Source: Welwitschia mirabilis
Taxonomy: Eukaryota; Gnetophyta; Gnetopsida; Welwitschiales
Direction of reading: 5' to 3'
NCBI GenBank assembly: GCA_051453625.1
Contig: JBOZIK010000001.1
Location: 105,715,427 to 105,779,426 of the forward strand
Length of the DNA stretch: 64,000 bases
A program made the translations under genes and the position numbers. Shown piece by piece: positions 35,540 to 46,427 of this stretch (within the stretch, counting starts at the first letter, position 1; each line of letters starts with the position of its first letter). A model generated the notes under the pieces. The model was not told the origin of the DNA. It did not search any database and saw only the letters and a program-made list of their open reading frames with translations.

Positions 35540-38500
35540 CACTACTAGGGATATGATCCTTTGGCTTTCTTATCAGGGATATTTTACTTTGAAAAGCATA
35601 TCTTATAATTTTTTTAAAATATCCTCACGTGTCGCTAAAGGAAAAAATAACATGAAATTCTTATCTAAAAATTAGAATTAAATTATTTATATTTTTAAAA
35701 TAATCAAGCATTTTTGTTACATTTGTTTAGATAGACATTATATTTCTTGGCATTTTTCTCTATTCTTTATTCTATAAGAATAAGTAAAATATTAATCTAG
35801 TATAATTGTGAACATGATACCTCTACTTTGTTAGGGATAAAAGCTTATTATATAGTAGTAGTATATCCTGATGATTGTATTAAACAATTATTCTAACATT
35901 GTAATTGGGTGCTAGAATGATAATCATGTTAAAATTAAGGGGAATGATCAAATATAAGTGCACAGTCTCAAAGTTTTATTCATTGGTATTAAGGATTGCA
36001 TGTTATTCATGTTGACCACATAGTCTTCTTATGTTTGTGTCATTACAATTCTTCAAGATGTTTGTTTTTTATCTATGAATTTTCTATCTAATTTTTTTTT
36101 CGTTTTGGTGTTTTTTGTTTAAATTGGTTATGTTGTTTTCACTATTGAAAGGTTTTATTTCTTAATTCCTTAATACTTTCACATAGTGTAAGGTGCTATG
36201 TTGCTTAACATATGCACAAAATACCATGATCTTGAATACTTTCTTTTTAATTTATTCATCTCAAAATTTTTAAAGTTAAGTCTCTTAAGTATAGAATGTT
36301 ATCTACTAATTTTTGTTATATAAATCCTTTTAATGACTTACTATTTTTAACTTATATGAATTCTTATATTTATTTTTTATCCCATTAAAATTTTTGTGTA
36401 ATTTATTTTTTATAGCATTTTCATCCATAGCTAATGATAAAAATGAAGAAATGTCAATAACGGAATTTTCTGAACGAGTTATAATTCATTATACATTTTA
36501 ACCCATTTTCATGAAAAAAACATAGATGTATGCTATAATTATCTCATCCTTGTCTTTTCAATTCCTCACTATCTATTTTCTAATTTCTAGCATTACAAAT
36601 ATATTTTATAATTTTTGGATGCCAAATCATAGGGAGTAGATCCATGTGAATATTTAATAGATGATGAAATTTGTTTGATTATTTAAAATACCACTAGGAC
36701 TAGAAATGCTTATTTGTGTTAGACTTAAATTCTATGCCTATTTGTCTTAGTTTTATAATATGAAAGTTATTGAACATAGGAGATTGACTTTGTGTTTTTT
36801 GGCAAGACTTTTATTTTGTTGTTTTTGATAGGATGATTTTCTTTTCATTTTAGGAAGTTATTTCTTGTATATCATTTTTTCACTATTCTTTCTTCAATCA
36901 TGAATTTTAATACCATTGTTTAATCAATGGGAATTTCCTTATGAAAAATATTTTTTTAATATGTATAAATGTTGCTTCCTTTTATGCTTCTTTTGTTTAT
37001 AGTTTTTTTGAATTTTTAAAAAACATTTCTTGTTTGTGCTATTGATGCTTTATTAATATTTTAGAGTACTTTCTAAAGGTTTCCTTTGAGATCTTGATTC
37101 GAAGATGAATTGCTCATTTGTTGGATATAAGTCTTGAATTTGTTTATTTTATTTAGGAAGAGCTGCTAAACATTATATAAATAGTATGTCTATAGTTTTG
37201 TTTCATGTTCATTCTTTTGAAGTATAAATGATAAAAATTTTAAAGAAACTAACTGAAAATAGTTAGCTTCTTATAAGCTATGACAGATCTCATGAACATG
37301 CGAGACTGTTGACATATAAAGTTTTAAATCCTTAAGTAGTAATTAGATGAAGTTGTAAGAAACTTTTTACATGAGGGGCTTAATCTTATTGAATTGATAA
37401 TCAAACATCTTATTAAAATGGAGCAATGATAATGTTTTCATTTGATGTTTGATGTTTTTCCATTATGATTCTGTTATATACACTATGTGTTAATTTTTAT
37501 GTTTGTGTAAAAGAAGGCATAATTATAGGAGAAGTTTATATTATATGCTAAATGCTTTAGGATGCAAGAAGTGTGCTAGTACTAATAAGCATTACCATTT
37601 ATTTATTTTAGAGGTTTGTGAACATTTTCTATTACTTAGTATTTCTACATTCAATAAAAAACATACATTTAGTTGTAGCATATCCTATTCATAAGAAGAA
37701 AGAGTTAATGACATCAGAATTTGTTGAAGTTATAAATGTTAAAAATAATGTACATTGAATTATTAATAGCAAAACATGTAAGAAAATGATGCTAGGAAAG
37801 GAGATTTTCATAATGATTATATCAAATTGAAGATTGTTAAATGTTACTTAAATTATAGACATCCAATAATTTTGAATATGTGGATGGTTATTTCTTATGC
37901 ACTTAACTTTCTTTAAGCCATGCATGTAAATTTAGGATATACTATAGGACCTTATGACATCTTTATCTTTTAACAATCTATAGTATCAGATTGTATTTTG
38001 ATTATAGAGTGTTATTAATCCATATTATTTTATAATAATGCAGACATTAAATCCTAGAATGATTTGTTTATAGACTTATTGCATATCTGAATTCCATAAG
38101 CCTTGACTCTAAAAGAATGATCACCGTAGTCATTTTTGTTAAAAAGATATTAGTGGTGCATACACCCTATGCATTGATTCTAAAAGGAGTTTCCATGTAA
38201 AAAAACTTCTAAAAATCTATACTAGACAAATTCTTATTTAATACTTTAGGTGACTTTGCTAACTTCACTACGTTCTAAGAATCATAACCTATAGAAGATC
38301 CTATCAAAATGAGTTTGTAAAGTTTTTTACCATATGATGTAACTTTTTATTATTTTTAGTTAACTATTTTAACAACATATAAAAATTATAGATCCTAACT
38401 TAATTTTCCAATCATAGATACCAAGAATAAGATCTAAAGCATAGTAACTTTTTACTAAAAGGTCTAGAAGAGAAATGTTCTAAATACTAATTATTAAATA

Positions 38501-40092
38501 CTTAGCATTAATTAAATGTTAAAGTATGATTCCAAACTTAATAAATAATTAAACTAGAATTTTCAATGTATAAAATTGAAGGAACTCTAGCATAACAAAT
38601 CCTAAGGATATTATTAATGATCTATAAATAAGATTTATAAGGATATTTATAGTCTTTGGTAAGTGTTTCTTTATTATTTTATAATGTTTTATGCAAATAT
38701 TTTCCTAATTGGATGATGTTAAATCAAAAGCAAAAAGCTTGTGTAACAATAGAATGCAATTCATAGGTGTTACATATGATCATCAACTTGCTTCAGAATG
38801 TGAAAAGTTTTTATTTTTAGAACTTGCCATGGACAAATTCAAGCAAAATATTCAGAAAGAAAAGAAAACCTATTAGCCTTTTAGATGAAGGTTATAATTC
38901 CCTCATCTTTAGAGGTCAAGAAGCTAATTCTAGAAGGCAAAAAAGGAATTTATACTCTTTTCTTGATTTTGAATATCTTTAAAATAGTGGGTTTCATATT
39001 TATTTAAGGTATCATTATCTAAATTTATACTATTAAGACATAATCGATATTTCACTAAGCAATATCAATTAGATACATTTTGAACATTAAATATCTTTGC
39101 TAAACAGTTTAGTAACAAAAAATGGTTTTGAAAGAAATAGATATTAAAATCAAAGATGTAATTCTTTTATGATCTTTAATTCCTACAATTATGATTTCCA
39201 AAACTTATCATCTATTCTTATATTTACCTTATCAATCATTTTAGTAAAAGCACAAGTTTCTTTAAGGTACGATTATTATTGCAATTTATCCTAATAATGT
39301 AAATTTTAAGAAATGAATAAGAGATATAACATCATAGTGATTCTCATTATAATATTTTATTTATTTCTAATCTTTGCATTTTATTTGGTAACTATTTTTT
39401 CTCTTCTTTACTTTTCTTAGTATTTTTTAATTTAAGTTTTATAAAATTAATAACTAGAGTTTCTATTGCTATTACTAACTTTTTAGTATGAAGTAAGGCC
39501 TTCATTATTCCAAATATATTAGGATTTTTGTGTGAATAACTTAAAAAAATCACTTATTTTTCTCTCATCTAGGATAGTTGCTATAATATGTTTAGCTCTA
39601 TAAATGAGTTCTAGAATTGTAATGTAAAATTTAATTTCTATCCTCTTAGTTGTAAGACCTCTAATGATATTTTCAAAGATGGGTTTTAAGTACAACTAGA
39701 GAAATGCATTTTATCTCGTGATTTTACATATTGAGTAGTCTATTTATTATGATTATTATTATTTTATTATTGAAATGAAATTTTAAATCCTTTTATTTTC
39801 ATTAGGATCTTGAGTTTCTTTTATAGGATTCTTTTCTTTAAAATTAAAGTAGCAAGTTTTCTCTTTGGAACCCTAATCTTCCCACCTTTTAAACATTTCA
39901 TTGATATTGCTAGGCCTATTATAATCACACAAAAATTCATGGCTATCTTTAGGACTTGAATTCATGAATAAGCCTACTCTTTAAGATGGGTATGGTAATT
40001 GAAATCCCACTCCAATACACATGTTAAGTGTATACATGAATCAAGAAGGCAAAGTGAATTATTAAACTTAAGACTAAGCCAAAACTAGATTC
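35540..40092. other. AT-rich stretch with one further CACTA-like start, otherwise unrecognised
   Basis: At 35540 cactactagggatatgatcc starts a second CACTA-like sequence with a subterminal-like cacgtgtcgctaaag near 35625. The remainder to 40092 shows no domain that I can support. Short frames such as 37503-37694 resemble nothing known. Confidence 0.4.
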
Positions 40093-40116
40093 TAATACCA
40101 ATTTTTGTTCTACTTC
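40093..40116 (-). other. Candidate copia primer-binding site (orphan)
   Basis: On the minus strand the sequence reads ttggtattagaatctag, close to the tRNA-Met complement TGGTATCAGAGC; the differences are transitions of the deamination type. If real, an eroded LTR would lie at about 40117-40448 and gag to the left. Neither was confirmed. Confidence 0.35.
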
Positions 40117-40448
40117 AACCAAGGCAAAAATTATAACTTATGATTTGAACTAGAACTCATAGATAGTTCACTTACTATTCTAGACATGAAAGTGCATCAT
40201 TACTAATGTTTCCCTTAATCTAGATATTAAGTGCTTGCATGGATAAAGAAGGATTTATTTGTGTATTCCAATTCAACTATAGACATATATTTTTATATGA
40301 TCGAATGGACCCAATAGATATTACCACATGTATTAAGAAAGTATTATAATTTAGGTGGGTTTCCATTAATTTTTATTATTTCTTTTTTGTTATGTATTAT
40401 AGTTCTTCCATTATTATTAGATATTTTTAAAAATTAAGCCCCAAATAG

Positions 40449-40707
40449 TGATTCTTTAGGATAGGAAAAAATGAAGAGAGAAAATAACATACTTACATAA
40501 AACTTACAATCAATAAAGTTATGCCTTAAATACATGAGCTAAGAAGGATAATAACATGAATAAGTTTTGAGAAATTAGGGGAGAAAAATATGGGAATAAT
40601 TTAGACAATATTATTTTAAAGAAAAATAATTTGAGAGCTTTAATCCTATCATGTCTAGAATAGACTTTTGTTACAACCAGATAAGAATTAGTAAAAATAT
40701 ATGACCA
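40449..40707 (-). repeat. 3' LTR of copia E
   Basis: Plus-strand tgattctttaggat to atatatgacca, alignable with 46177-46427 over the whole length. Similarity continues about 20 bp leftwards (attaagccccaaatag against attaatgccaaaaaag), so the true LTR edge may lie slightly further left. Confidence 0.85.
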
Positions 40708-40730
40708 AAGGAGATAAAACTCCTTTAATT

Positions 40731-40766
40731 CCACCCCCCATCACCCTCCCCCTACCCCACCCCCTA
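40731..40766 (-). other. G-rich polypurine region of copia E
   Basis: The minus strand here carries at least five runs of three or more G (plus strand: ccacccccca, caccctccccctaccccacccc). It lies about 25 bp inside the 3' LTR edge, where the polypurine tract that primes plus-strand synthesis should be. It has the pattern of a potential G-quadruplex. Confidence 0.6.
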
Positions 40767-40769
40767 CTT

Positions 40770-41539
40770 AGCTGTAAGGTCATGTATGTTGAGGAAGAAA
40801 CACTAATCATTGAATACTTCACATCCTAGAAATTTGATGAAGACATTTGTAGCTTAATATTTAGATCAAACATGTCGCGTTTTAATTTTTCTTTTTTGAC
40901 CAACATCACAAACATGATGGCGACTGATTGGAATGTGTTTGGTTCTTTCATGATGTACTAGAGTCTTAGCCTTGAAATTGCACTAGTGCTATCATTGAAA
41001 AGTTTGATTGAATGTTAAATTTCCTCTTAGTTATTGGTAAGTTTGAGTAATAAAGAAAAGTTGTGTAATTCTCTTAGACATTGCAATGTACTTAGCTTTG
41101 GCTATTCATAATGAAATTAATATTTCCTTCTTTGAATTCCAAGAGATTAAGTAATTTATATAATAGAAATAGTATCAAGAAGTAGATTTGCCATCATTAT
41201 GATCACCTCCCTAGTAAGCCTCAGTGACACCATACAATTGTTTTCTATTAATATTCAGGTAAACTAGTTCATAGATGACGGTACCACTTATGTATCAGAT
41301 CACTTACTTCACTGATTTTCCATGGGATTCTCTAGGTTCTTATATGAAATGAGATAGATAACTAGTCACAAACAGGATGTGAGATCTAGTATGAAATAAA
41401 TACATTAGAAAACCCATTAAAGAGAAATATCGAGATGGTTCACTTAAGGAAGTAAAATCTACTTTGTAAAGTTTGGTTCCAGAACTTATCAGGGTAGAAC
41501 ATAGACTACAATTTTGCATGTTGAATTTTTCTAAAATGT
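40770..41539 (-). pseudogene. RNase H and C-terminal pol, copia E
   Basis: On the minus strand the segment runs from KFNMQNCSLCSTLISSGTKL (end of RT) through SRYFSLMGFLMYLFHTRS and VTSYLSHF. It continues to the RNase H blocks DGKSTS and ISWNSKKEILISL, then AKAKYIAMS (Glu-Ala-Glu-Tyr in families, here Lys-Ala-Lys-Tyr, another G-to-A pattern). The closing block HERTKHIPISRHHV corresponds to the Arg-Thr-Lys-His-Ile box at the end of copia pol. A 100-N gap borders the right side. Stops at Trp and Gln codons make it non-functional. RNase H would remove the RNA strand of the hybrid. Confidence 0.85.
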
Positions 41540-41639
41540 NNNNNNNNNNNNNNNNNNNNNNNNNNNNNNNNNNNNNNNNNNNNNNNNNNNNNNNNNNNNN
41601 NNNNNNNNNNNNNNNNNNNNNNNNNNNNNNNNNNNNNNN
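41540..41639. other. Assembly gap, 100 N (probably no missing sequence)
   Basis: Exactly 100 N, the usual placeholder for an unknown size. Both flanks carry taaaatgt, and the copia E protein residues on the two sides are neighbours in family alignments. So the gap probably hides nothing. Confidence 0.9.
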
Positions 41640-42380
41640 TAAAATGTACATTTCGTAATTGCTTCAAGAAATGATTATTTGCCCATAAGATTAAGTGATT
41701 TCTAAACCAAGAAAGAAAGAAAGTTATCCCAGATATGACATTTCAAGTTCTTTTTGCATCACTCCCAAACACCACCTTTCAAGAGTTTTTTAATTTGAAA
41801 AATAAAATAAGCCATCAACATAAAGATTTACTATGAGAAAAGTTCTAACAAAAAGTTGTAGTTTGTATATAGTTGATTGATTAACTAGTGATTGGAAGCC
41901 TTCTTTATAGAGGAAAGAGTCAATCTGAATGAACCATGCTTGAGAAGCCTATTTCAAACTATACAAAGCTTTGTGAAGTCTATACACTTTTCCTTCTTTA
42001 GCTTCTTTACCTTCTTTGGTAAATTCTTTTGGTTATTTGAGATATACTGTCTCATCCAAATTCCCATTTGGGAATGTGGATGCAACATTCATTTGATGCA
42101 CAACAAGCTCATGGTGAACAACAAAAGCAAGCAGCCTTCAAATGGTTTTAGTATGAGAAACATGAGTAAAACCTTCAATAAAATTAATATCTTCTTATTG
42201 AAGATATCCTTTAGCAATTATACGAGCTTTGAACTTTGCAATCTCTCCATTCTGACCTCGTTTGATTTTGTACATCCACTTCATCCCAGTGACACCTTAA
42301 TCTTTAGGTATTGAAACAAACTTTAAGTATGATTCCTCTTGATCTGTTTAATTTCTGTCTCCATTACTACCATCTAATAA
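41640..42380 (-). pseudogene. Reverse transcriptase, copia E
   Basis: The minus strand shows GMKWMYKIKRG (Gly-x-Lys-Trp-Val-x-Lys), AKFKARIIAKGY, VVHHELVVHQMNVASTFPNG (Leu-Glu-Gln-Met-Asp-Val-Lys-x-Ala-Phe-Leu-x-Gly), GKVYRLHKALYSLK and the catalytic region NLYVDGLFYFSN at 41800-41840. The family catalytic box Tyr-Val-Asp-Asp reads Tyr-Val-Asp-Gly here (41811-41822), which should abolish activity. Upstream, DDPY and ETEIKQIKRNHT match the block that begins RT. Frames shift near 42300. Stops occur at Trp and Gln positions. Confidence 0.85.
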
Positions 42381-43985
42381 GGGTCATCCTTTGTAGTAGC
42401 AAAACATATGAGTCTTATTCCATGCCCCCCATCATCCCCCTTCTCTCCATCAATGCAAGAATACACTGTTGTTCATGTATAAGAAGAACATGTGGATCTG
42501 GCATAGAAGAAGATCCTTGGCAAGCCTGCAGTTTAGTGAAGGGACGACTAAAACCATCATCCAAAATCTATGATTTAGGATGGTATTGCTTGTCACTTAT
42601 GGCTGGAACGACAAGCAGGAACAGACACATCCCCAGTAGAGACTGGAAGTAGCGGAACATCCATCACAATGGTTAAAGATGTAGAATCATGCATGCCACG
42701 GTTACCATGGGCTTTGTAGCACAGAGAGTGTCCAGATGCAGGTGTGGTTGAGACGAAAAAAGAGTTGCTTAGATTATATGGAGGAGATAGAGCACTTAAG
42801 AACCAGCTAAGATTAAGTTTTGAAAAGCAAGAATGATAAGATCAATCTCTACAAAACAGGGGCTTGTAATCTGCTGCATTACATGTGACAACCATGTTAT
42901 CTCTCCTAAAAGTCTATTGTAAGGATGGTGAGCTGCCATTTTCGTGTGATTGCTCGTTGGCAATGTCATTAGAAGAAAAGGCCCGCTCATTATTGAGGGA
43001 TGTAAGTCGTATTCCTATAACAATGGAAGATGAAGGAATAGATTCTAGAAGCTCACTAGGAATAGCGTTCGACATTGATAAGGTCAAAGATTCTGGCATG
43101 TTTTTAGAAAGAGACGATTACAGAGAAGCAGATGAGCGTAAGAAAGAAGAGTAGGAGATATTACAGTAGTGGATTGCATTAAGGACAGAGACGAAGAATC
43201 GACAGAGGAATGCATTAAGTTAAATGATGCAGAAACTTCTGTAGTGCACATGCCAAGAATGGCATTCCGATATAGACAGCGTTGAATAGAATGGGCGAGT
43301 TAGATGATCTAACTTGAGTTGATGAGGCTAGAGGAAGAGGGGACGTTAGCAGTAATGCGTTAGTAGTAATGAATCAAGCTATATGAAAGGCTGTGCAACT
43401 GCATTCGAAGAAGAGGCATTGAGACTGATGAGAGAGGGCCGGATTGCTGTGAGACAAGATCATAGTGTTGAGGATGATAAGCCAGCATTAAAATCCAAGA
43501 TTTTTTATGAAGAACCGGCGTTATTTCACATCAGTGGCAGGGGAATGCAGTCATTGAGAGAACGGCTGGGGACGGCAGCGTTATTGAGTTGCACCATGTT
43601 GGATAGAGTACCGTTGAAAGCGCTAAAGCTGGTTGGTTGTAATGGAGAGAACGACTGTATAAGAGCAAGGCATCGTGCAACATCTAATGGCATGGCTGGC
43701 AGATTTTTGATCAGGGCTGTGGGTGAAAAGTGCCAGGCGAATTGGCTTCAACTGTAGCAGGTGAACTAGAGCTTGCGTTTTGAGATATGGGCTCTAATAA
43801 ATTTATTAATGTTAAAGTCACCTTTGATTGGACCTTTTACCGAAGGTTCGATAGCCTTAATAAACCTGTTTTGTACAGGTATGAGGCTTGTGTAAACCTT
43901 AAATTTTTGTATGACTTTCAAAGAATAAATGCTAAAACGGTTTCACATCTCTTGAAATTATCACTTTCTTGTTTTTCAGGTTAAG
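42381..43985 (-). pseudogene. Unusually long, CpG-retaining integrase-RT linker of copia E
   Basis: Between the integrase end and the RT start lie about 1.6 kb, against the few hundred bases to about 0.8 kb I would expect. On the minus strand the left edge of the integrase tail reads KVIISRDVK (43960), followed by Ser/Pro-rich pieces in shifting frames: ASSSSPATVEANSPGTFHP (about 43740-43800), LNASSSNAVAQP, a 61-codon open frame rich in Ser at 42914-43099, and VPLLPVSTGDVSVP (about 42630). Ser/Thr/Pro-rich linkers are normal here, but this one is long, higher in G+C and holds about 35 CpG by hand count in 1.35 kb, unlike the rest of the window. Plus-strand frames of 89 and 124 codons (42885-43154, 43383-43757) cover the same DNA and resemble nothing known. 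An inserted foreign fragment is the alternative reading. Confidence 0.55.
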
Positions 43986-44600
43986 ATCCGAAATCCTTTA
44001 ATATTGTTCTCATAACCAATCAAAATACTATAGATGCCTCGATCATTTAACTTTTGATGTGATTGAGTAGGTATATGCACAACACATGCCCATACAAAAT
44101 TTTGCAAAGTGATTTTCCCTTTTATCATCTTCGTTAGATTGCGATTTTGGATGTAAGCTACAGTGGAATAGGCTTCAGCCCAAAATTTGTTGTCCAAATT
44201 TGCTTGCTTCATCATGCATCTTGTCATATTTAGAATTGTTTGATTCTTTTGTTCCACTATATCATTTTGCTATGGAGTATATGTAGTTGTCATTTAATGT
44301 AAGACATCATGCTTCTTGCAAAATTCCTTGAATTCTTATGAAAAGAATTCTCTCCCTTGATTGGATATGATCTTCTTGAGTCAAATATATTTCTGAGTTT
44401 TAATTTTAGCTTTGAATTCTTGTAAATAGCCAAAGGCTTGATCTTTAATTTGTAGAAAATAGCTCCATGTCATATGAGAATGATCATCGATGATTAAAAA
44501 CATGTATCTTCCTTTGCTAATACTTAAGGTTTGCATTCGTCCATAGAGATCGATATGTACTAAGTCTACACAATGTAAAGAAACTTGTTCTCTTTGTGAA
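43986..44600 (-). pseudogene. Integrase core, copia E
   Basis: The minus strand gives MFLIIDDHSHMTWSYFLQIK near 44500-44450 (first catalytic Asp), KKIISNQGREFFS near 44350 (second catalytic Asp replaced by Asn) and, in an open frame of 93 codons (43976-44257), VEQKNQTILNMTRCMMKQ-type sequence with FWAEAYSTVAYIQNR and SILIGYENNIKGFR. These are the standard copia blocks in order. The end of the open frame leads into the long linker. The Asp-to-Asn change (GAT/GAC to AAT) and a stop near 44380 indicate an inactive enzyme. Confidence 0.9.
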
Positions 44601-44820
44601 AAAGTTAATCTTTATGAATTTGAAATTGCACAAACTTCACAAGTACTATGTCTAGTTAGTTTTAAGCCATGCATTCCATGAACCAACCCCTTGTTGTGCA
44701 TATCCATTAGCATTTCGAAATTCAAGTATCCAAGACAAGCATGAAAAAGGAAACTTTGATATTCGGTTGTTGAAAGACATTTCACATCCTCAGGAATTTG
44801 AAGCATAGCATAGGTAAATT
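44601..44820 (-). pseudogene. GAG-pre-integrase zinc-binding domain, copia E
   Basis: An open frame of 64 codons (44612-44806, minus) contains FHACLGYLNFEMLMDMHNKG, LVHGMHGLK and CEVCAISN. It matches the His-x-Arg-Leu-Gly-His...Cys-x-x-Cys domain ahead of copia integrase. The expected His-Arg-Leu-Gly-His is damaged (Cys and Tyr instead of Arg and His), so zinc binding is doubtful. Confidence 0.85.
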
Positions 44821-45230
44821 AGCAACTTCTTGTCGATTATCCTTTAAGATTGTGAAATGATTCTTTTTAAATTTTACATGATAACCATTGTGATACATTG
44901 GTCTAATACTTAAAGATTCTTAGTCAAAATAGGCACACAAGAGATATTAAATATCATACATTCATTACTAGACTTGGGAAGGAATGTAAAAGAAAAATAC
45001 CTTTGATCATAACCTATTTTCCATTACCAAAAGATACTTTCCCATCATAGGGATGAAAATATGAGAGAAACCTTTTGTTTCTAGTCATACGATTACTATA
45101 ACCACTATTGAGATATCAAACACCATTAATGCCACTCTTGGAATCTTGTGAAAAATATGATTCTTTCTCTTGTATGAAGATTACTTTAACACCTTGATAT
45201 TCTTGCATCCAAAAAAGATTCTTTTCTGTT
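44821..45230 (-). pseudogene. Aspartic protease, copia E
   Basis: On the minus strand the reading SGINGV-stop-YLNSGYSNRM appears near 45070-45150, followed by TRNKRFLSYFHPYDGKVSFG. It matches the copia retropepsin block Trp-Tyr-x-Asp-Ser-Gly-Cys-Ser-x-His-Met. Trp has become a stop and the catalytic Asp an Asn, both G-to-A changes on the coding strand. In a live element it processes the polyprotein. Confidence 0.85.
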
Positions 45231-46010
45231 TATATCCTTTGATCTTTTTCTTTCTTGAAAAATTGTGTTTCATCATGATTTGACATATTACAATAAGTGC
45301 AAAGCTTATTGTCTTTCTCGTTCCTACTTTGGAATTTATTCTTTTTACCTCCTTTTCCATGGAGATTTCCTTAAGGACTAGAAGAATTACTTAATGAATT
45401 TTGAAAAACTTTCTTCTCAGAGAAGTTTTAAGTACTTACTAGAGTCTTAAATGCACATGCAACATTAAGTAATGAAATTTGCGATCCTTTACTCATATGT
45501 CTTTAGGCTTCCAATAAGCTCAACCATGGTTAAGTTTGAAAGATTACATACTTCCTCGATTGCAAAGATGATAGGATTAACTTGTCTACACAAAACTTAC
45601 AAAACTTTTGTGATAACTATCGATTCATCAAGCTTGTTATCTACTAAATTTAGATCATTTATGATCTTATGTACTCTGTTGACAAATTAATTAATATGTT
45701 TTGAGTCTTTCATTTATAAAGATTCAAATTCTCTCCTCAATATTTAAAGCTTAACAATTTGAACTTTGGTAGATCTTTTATAAGAAACTCTTAGAGCTTT
45801 TCAATCTTCCTTTGATGTCTTGTTCTTAGAAATATTTGAAAAGATTGTCTTGTCAACACTAATATAGATGATGAACAAAGATTTTACATCCACCTTCCTC
45901 TATGCAAGTAAGTTTTTCTTGGCATTTTCATTCAAGCTTGTAAATAAAGTATGATCCATTACATCTGTAAAACTTATCATAACTAGATTCCATAGATCTT
46001 GCAAAACAAG
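45231..46010 (-). pseudogene. gag with CCHC zinc knuckle, copia E
   Basis: The gag core reads VDKTIFSNISKNKTSKED, then KALRVSYKRSTKVQIVKL, EFESL, MKDSKHIN and FVNRVHKIINDLN, matching the copia gag domain in order (about 45990-45600). It ends near 45450 with MVELIGSLKTYE. The zinc knuckle at 45260-45301 reads CTYCNMSNHDETQF, with the last Cys replaced by Phe. A few Gln and Trp codons are stops. Gag binds the element RNA and builds the particle. Confidence 0.85.
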
Positions 46011-46176
46011 AAATGTGCTCATCTAGATGACACCATATTCATAGTCATCATTATCAAGTACTAGATCATGAAGCATGACGAGGTTTGAACCATTTGATAT
46101 GTTGAAAACATGATCTTTGTCAAGAACCTTTACCATAAAGTTTTGATAGTAATTATTCAAATTAATGCCAAAAAAG

Positions 46177-46427
46177 TGGTTCTTTAGGATAAAAAAATGA
46201 AAGATAAAACACACACTTATATACAACTTACAATCAATAAGGATGTACCTCAAATACATGAGTTGAGGCTAATAATAACATGGATAAGCATTAAGAAATT
46301 GGGGGAGAAAAATAATGGAATAATTTAGATAATATTATTTTGAGGAAAATCTGGGACCTTTAATCCTATCATGTATAGAATAGAGTTTTATTATAATTAG
46401 ATAAGAATTAGTAAACATATATGACCA
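46177..46427 (-). repeat. 5' LTR of copia E
   Basis: It aligns with 40449-40707 (tggttctttaggat ... atatatgacca). Just left of it, the minus strand reads ttttggcattaa, which may be a decayed tRNA-Met primer site, but the match is weak and lies within sequence shared with the other LTR. Confidence 0.85.

Larger units (their letters stand above)
40449..46427 (-). mobile_element. Ty1/copia element E, near full length, minus strand
   Basis: Two LTRs of about 255 bp (40449-40707 and 46177-46427) bracket minus-strand gag, zinc knuckle, protease, integrase, RT and RNase H in the copia order. The total is about 6.0 kb including a 100-N gap. Frames are broken by stops at Trp and Gln positions, and three catalytic motifs are altered (protease Asp to Asn, integrase second Asp to Asn, RT last Asp to Gly). 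The integrase-RT linker is unusually long. The lineage within copia is not assigned; the short LTRs are usual for several lineages. Confidence 0.9.

Noticed and set aside
41892-42652. Plus-strand open frames of 140 and 113 codons
   Set aside because: They lie opposite the minus-strand copia RT, which has clear family motifs.
42885-43757. Plus-strand open frames of 89 and 124 codons as a captured gene
   Set aside because: They look protein-like in composition but match no known family, and the minus strand reads as a copia linker.  Kept only as an alternative in the linker entry.
46160-46176. tRNA-Met primer site of copia E
   Set aside because: The match is weak, and the same bases are partly shared with the outer flank of the other LTR, so it may be LTR sequence.
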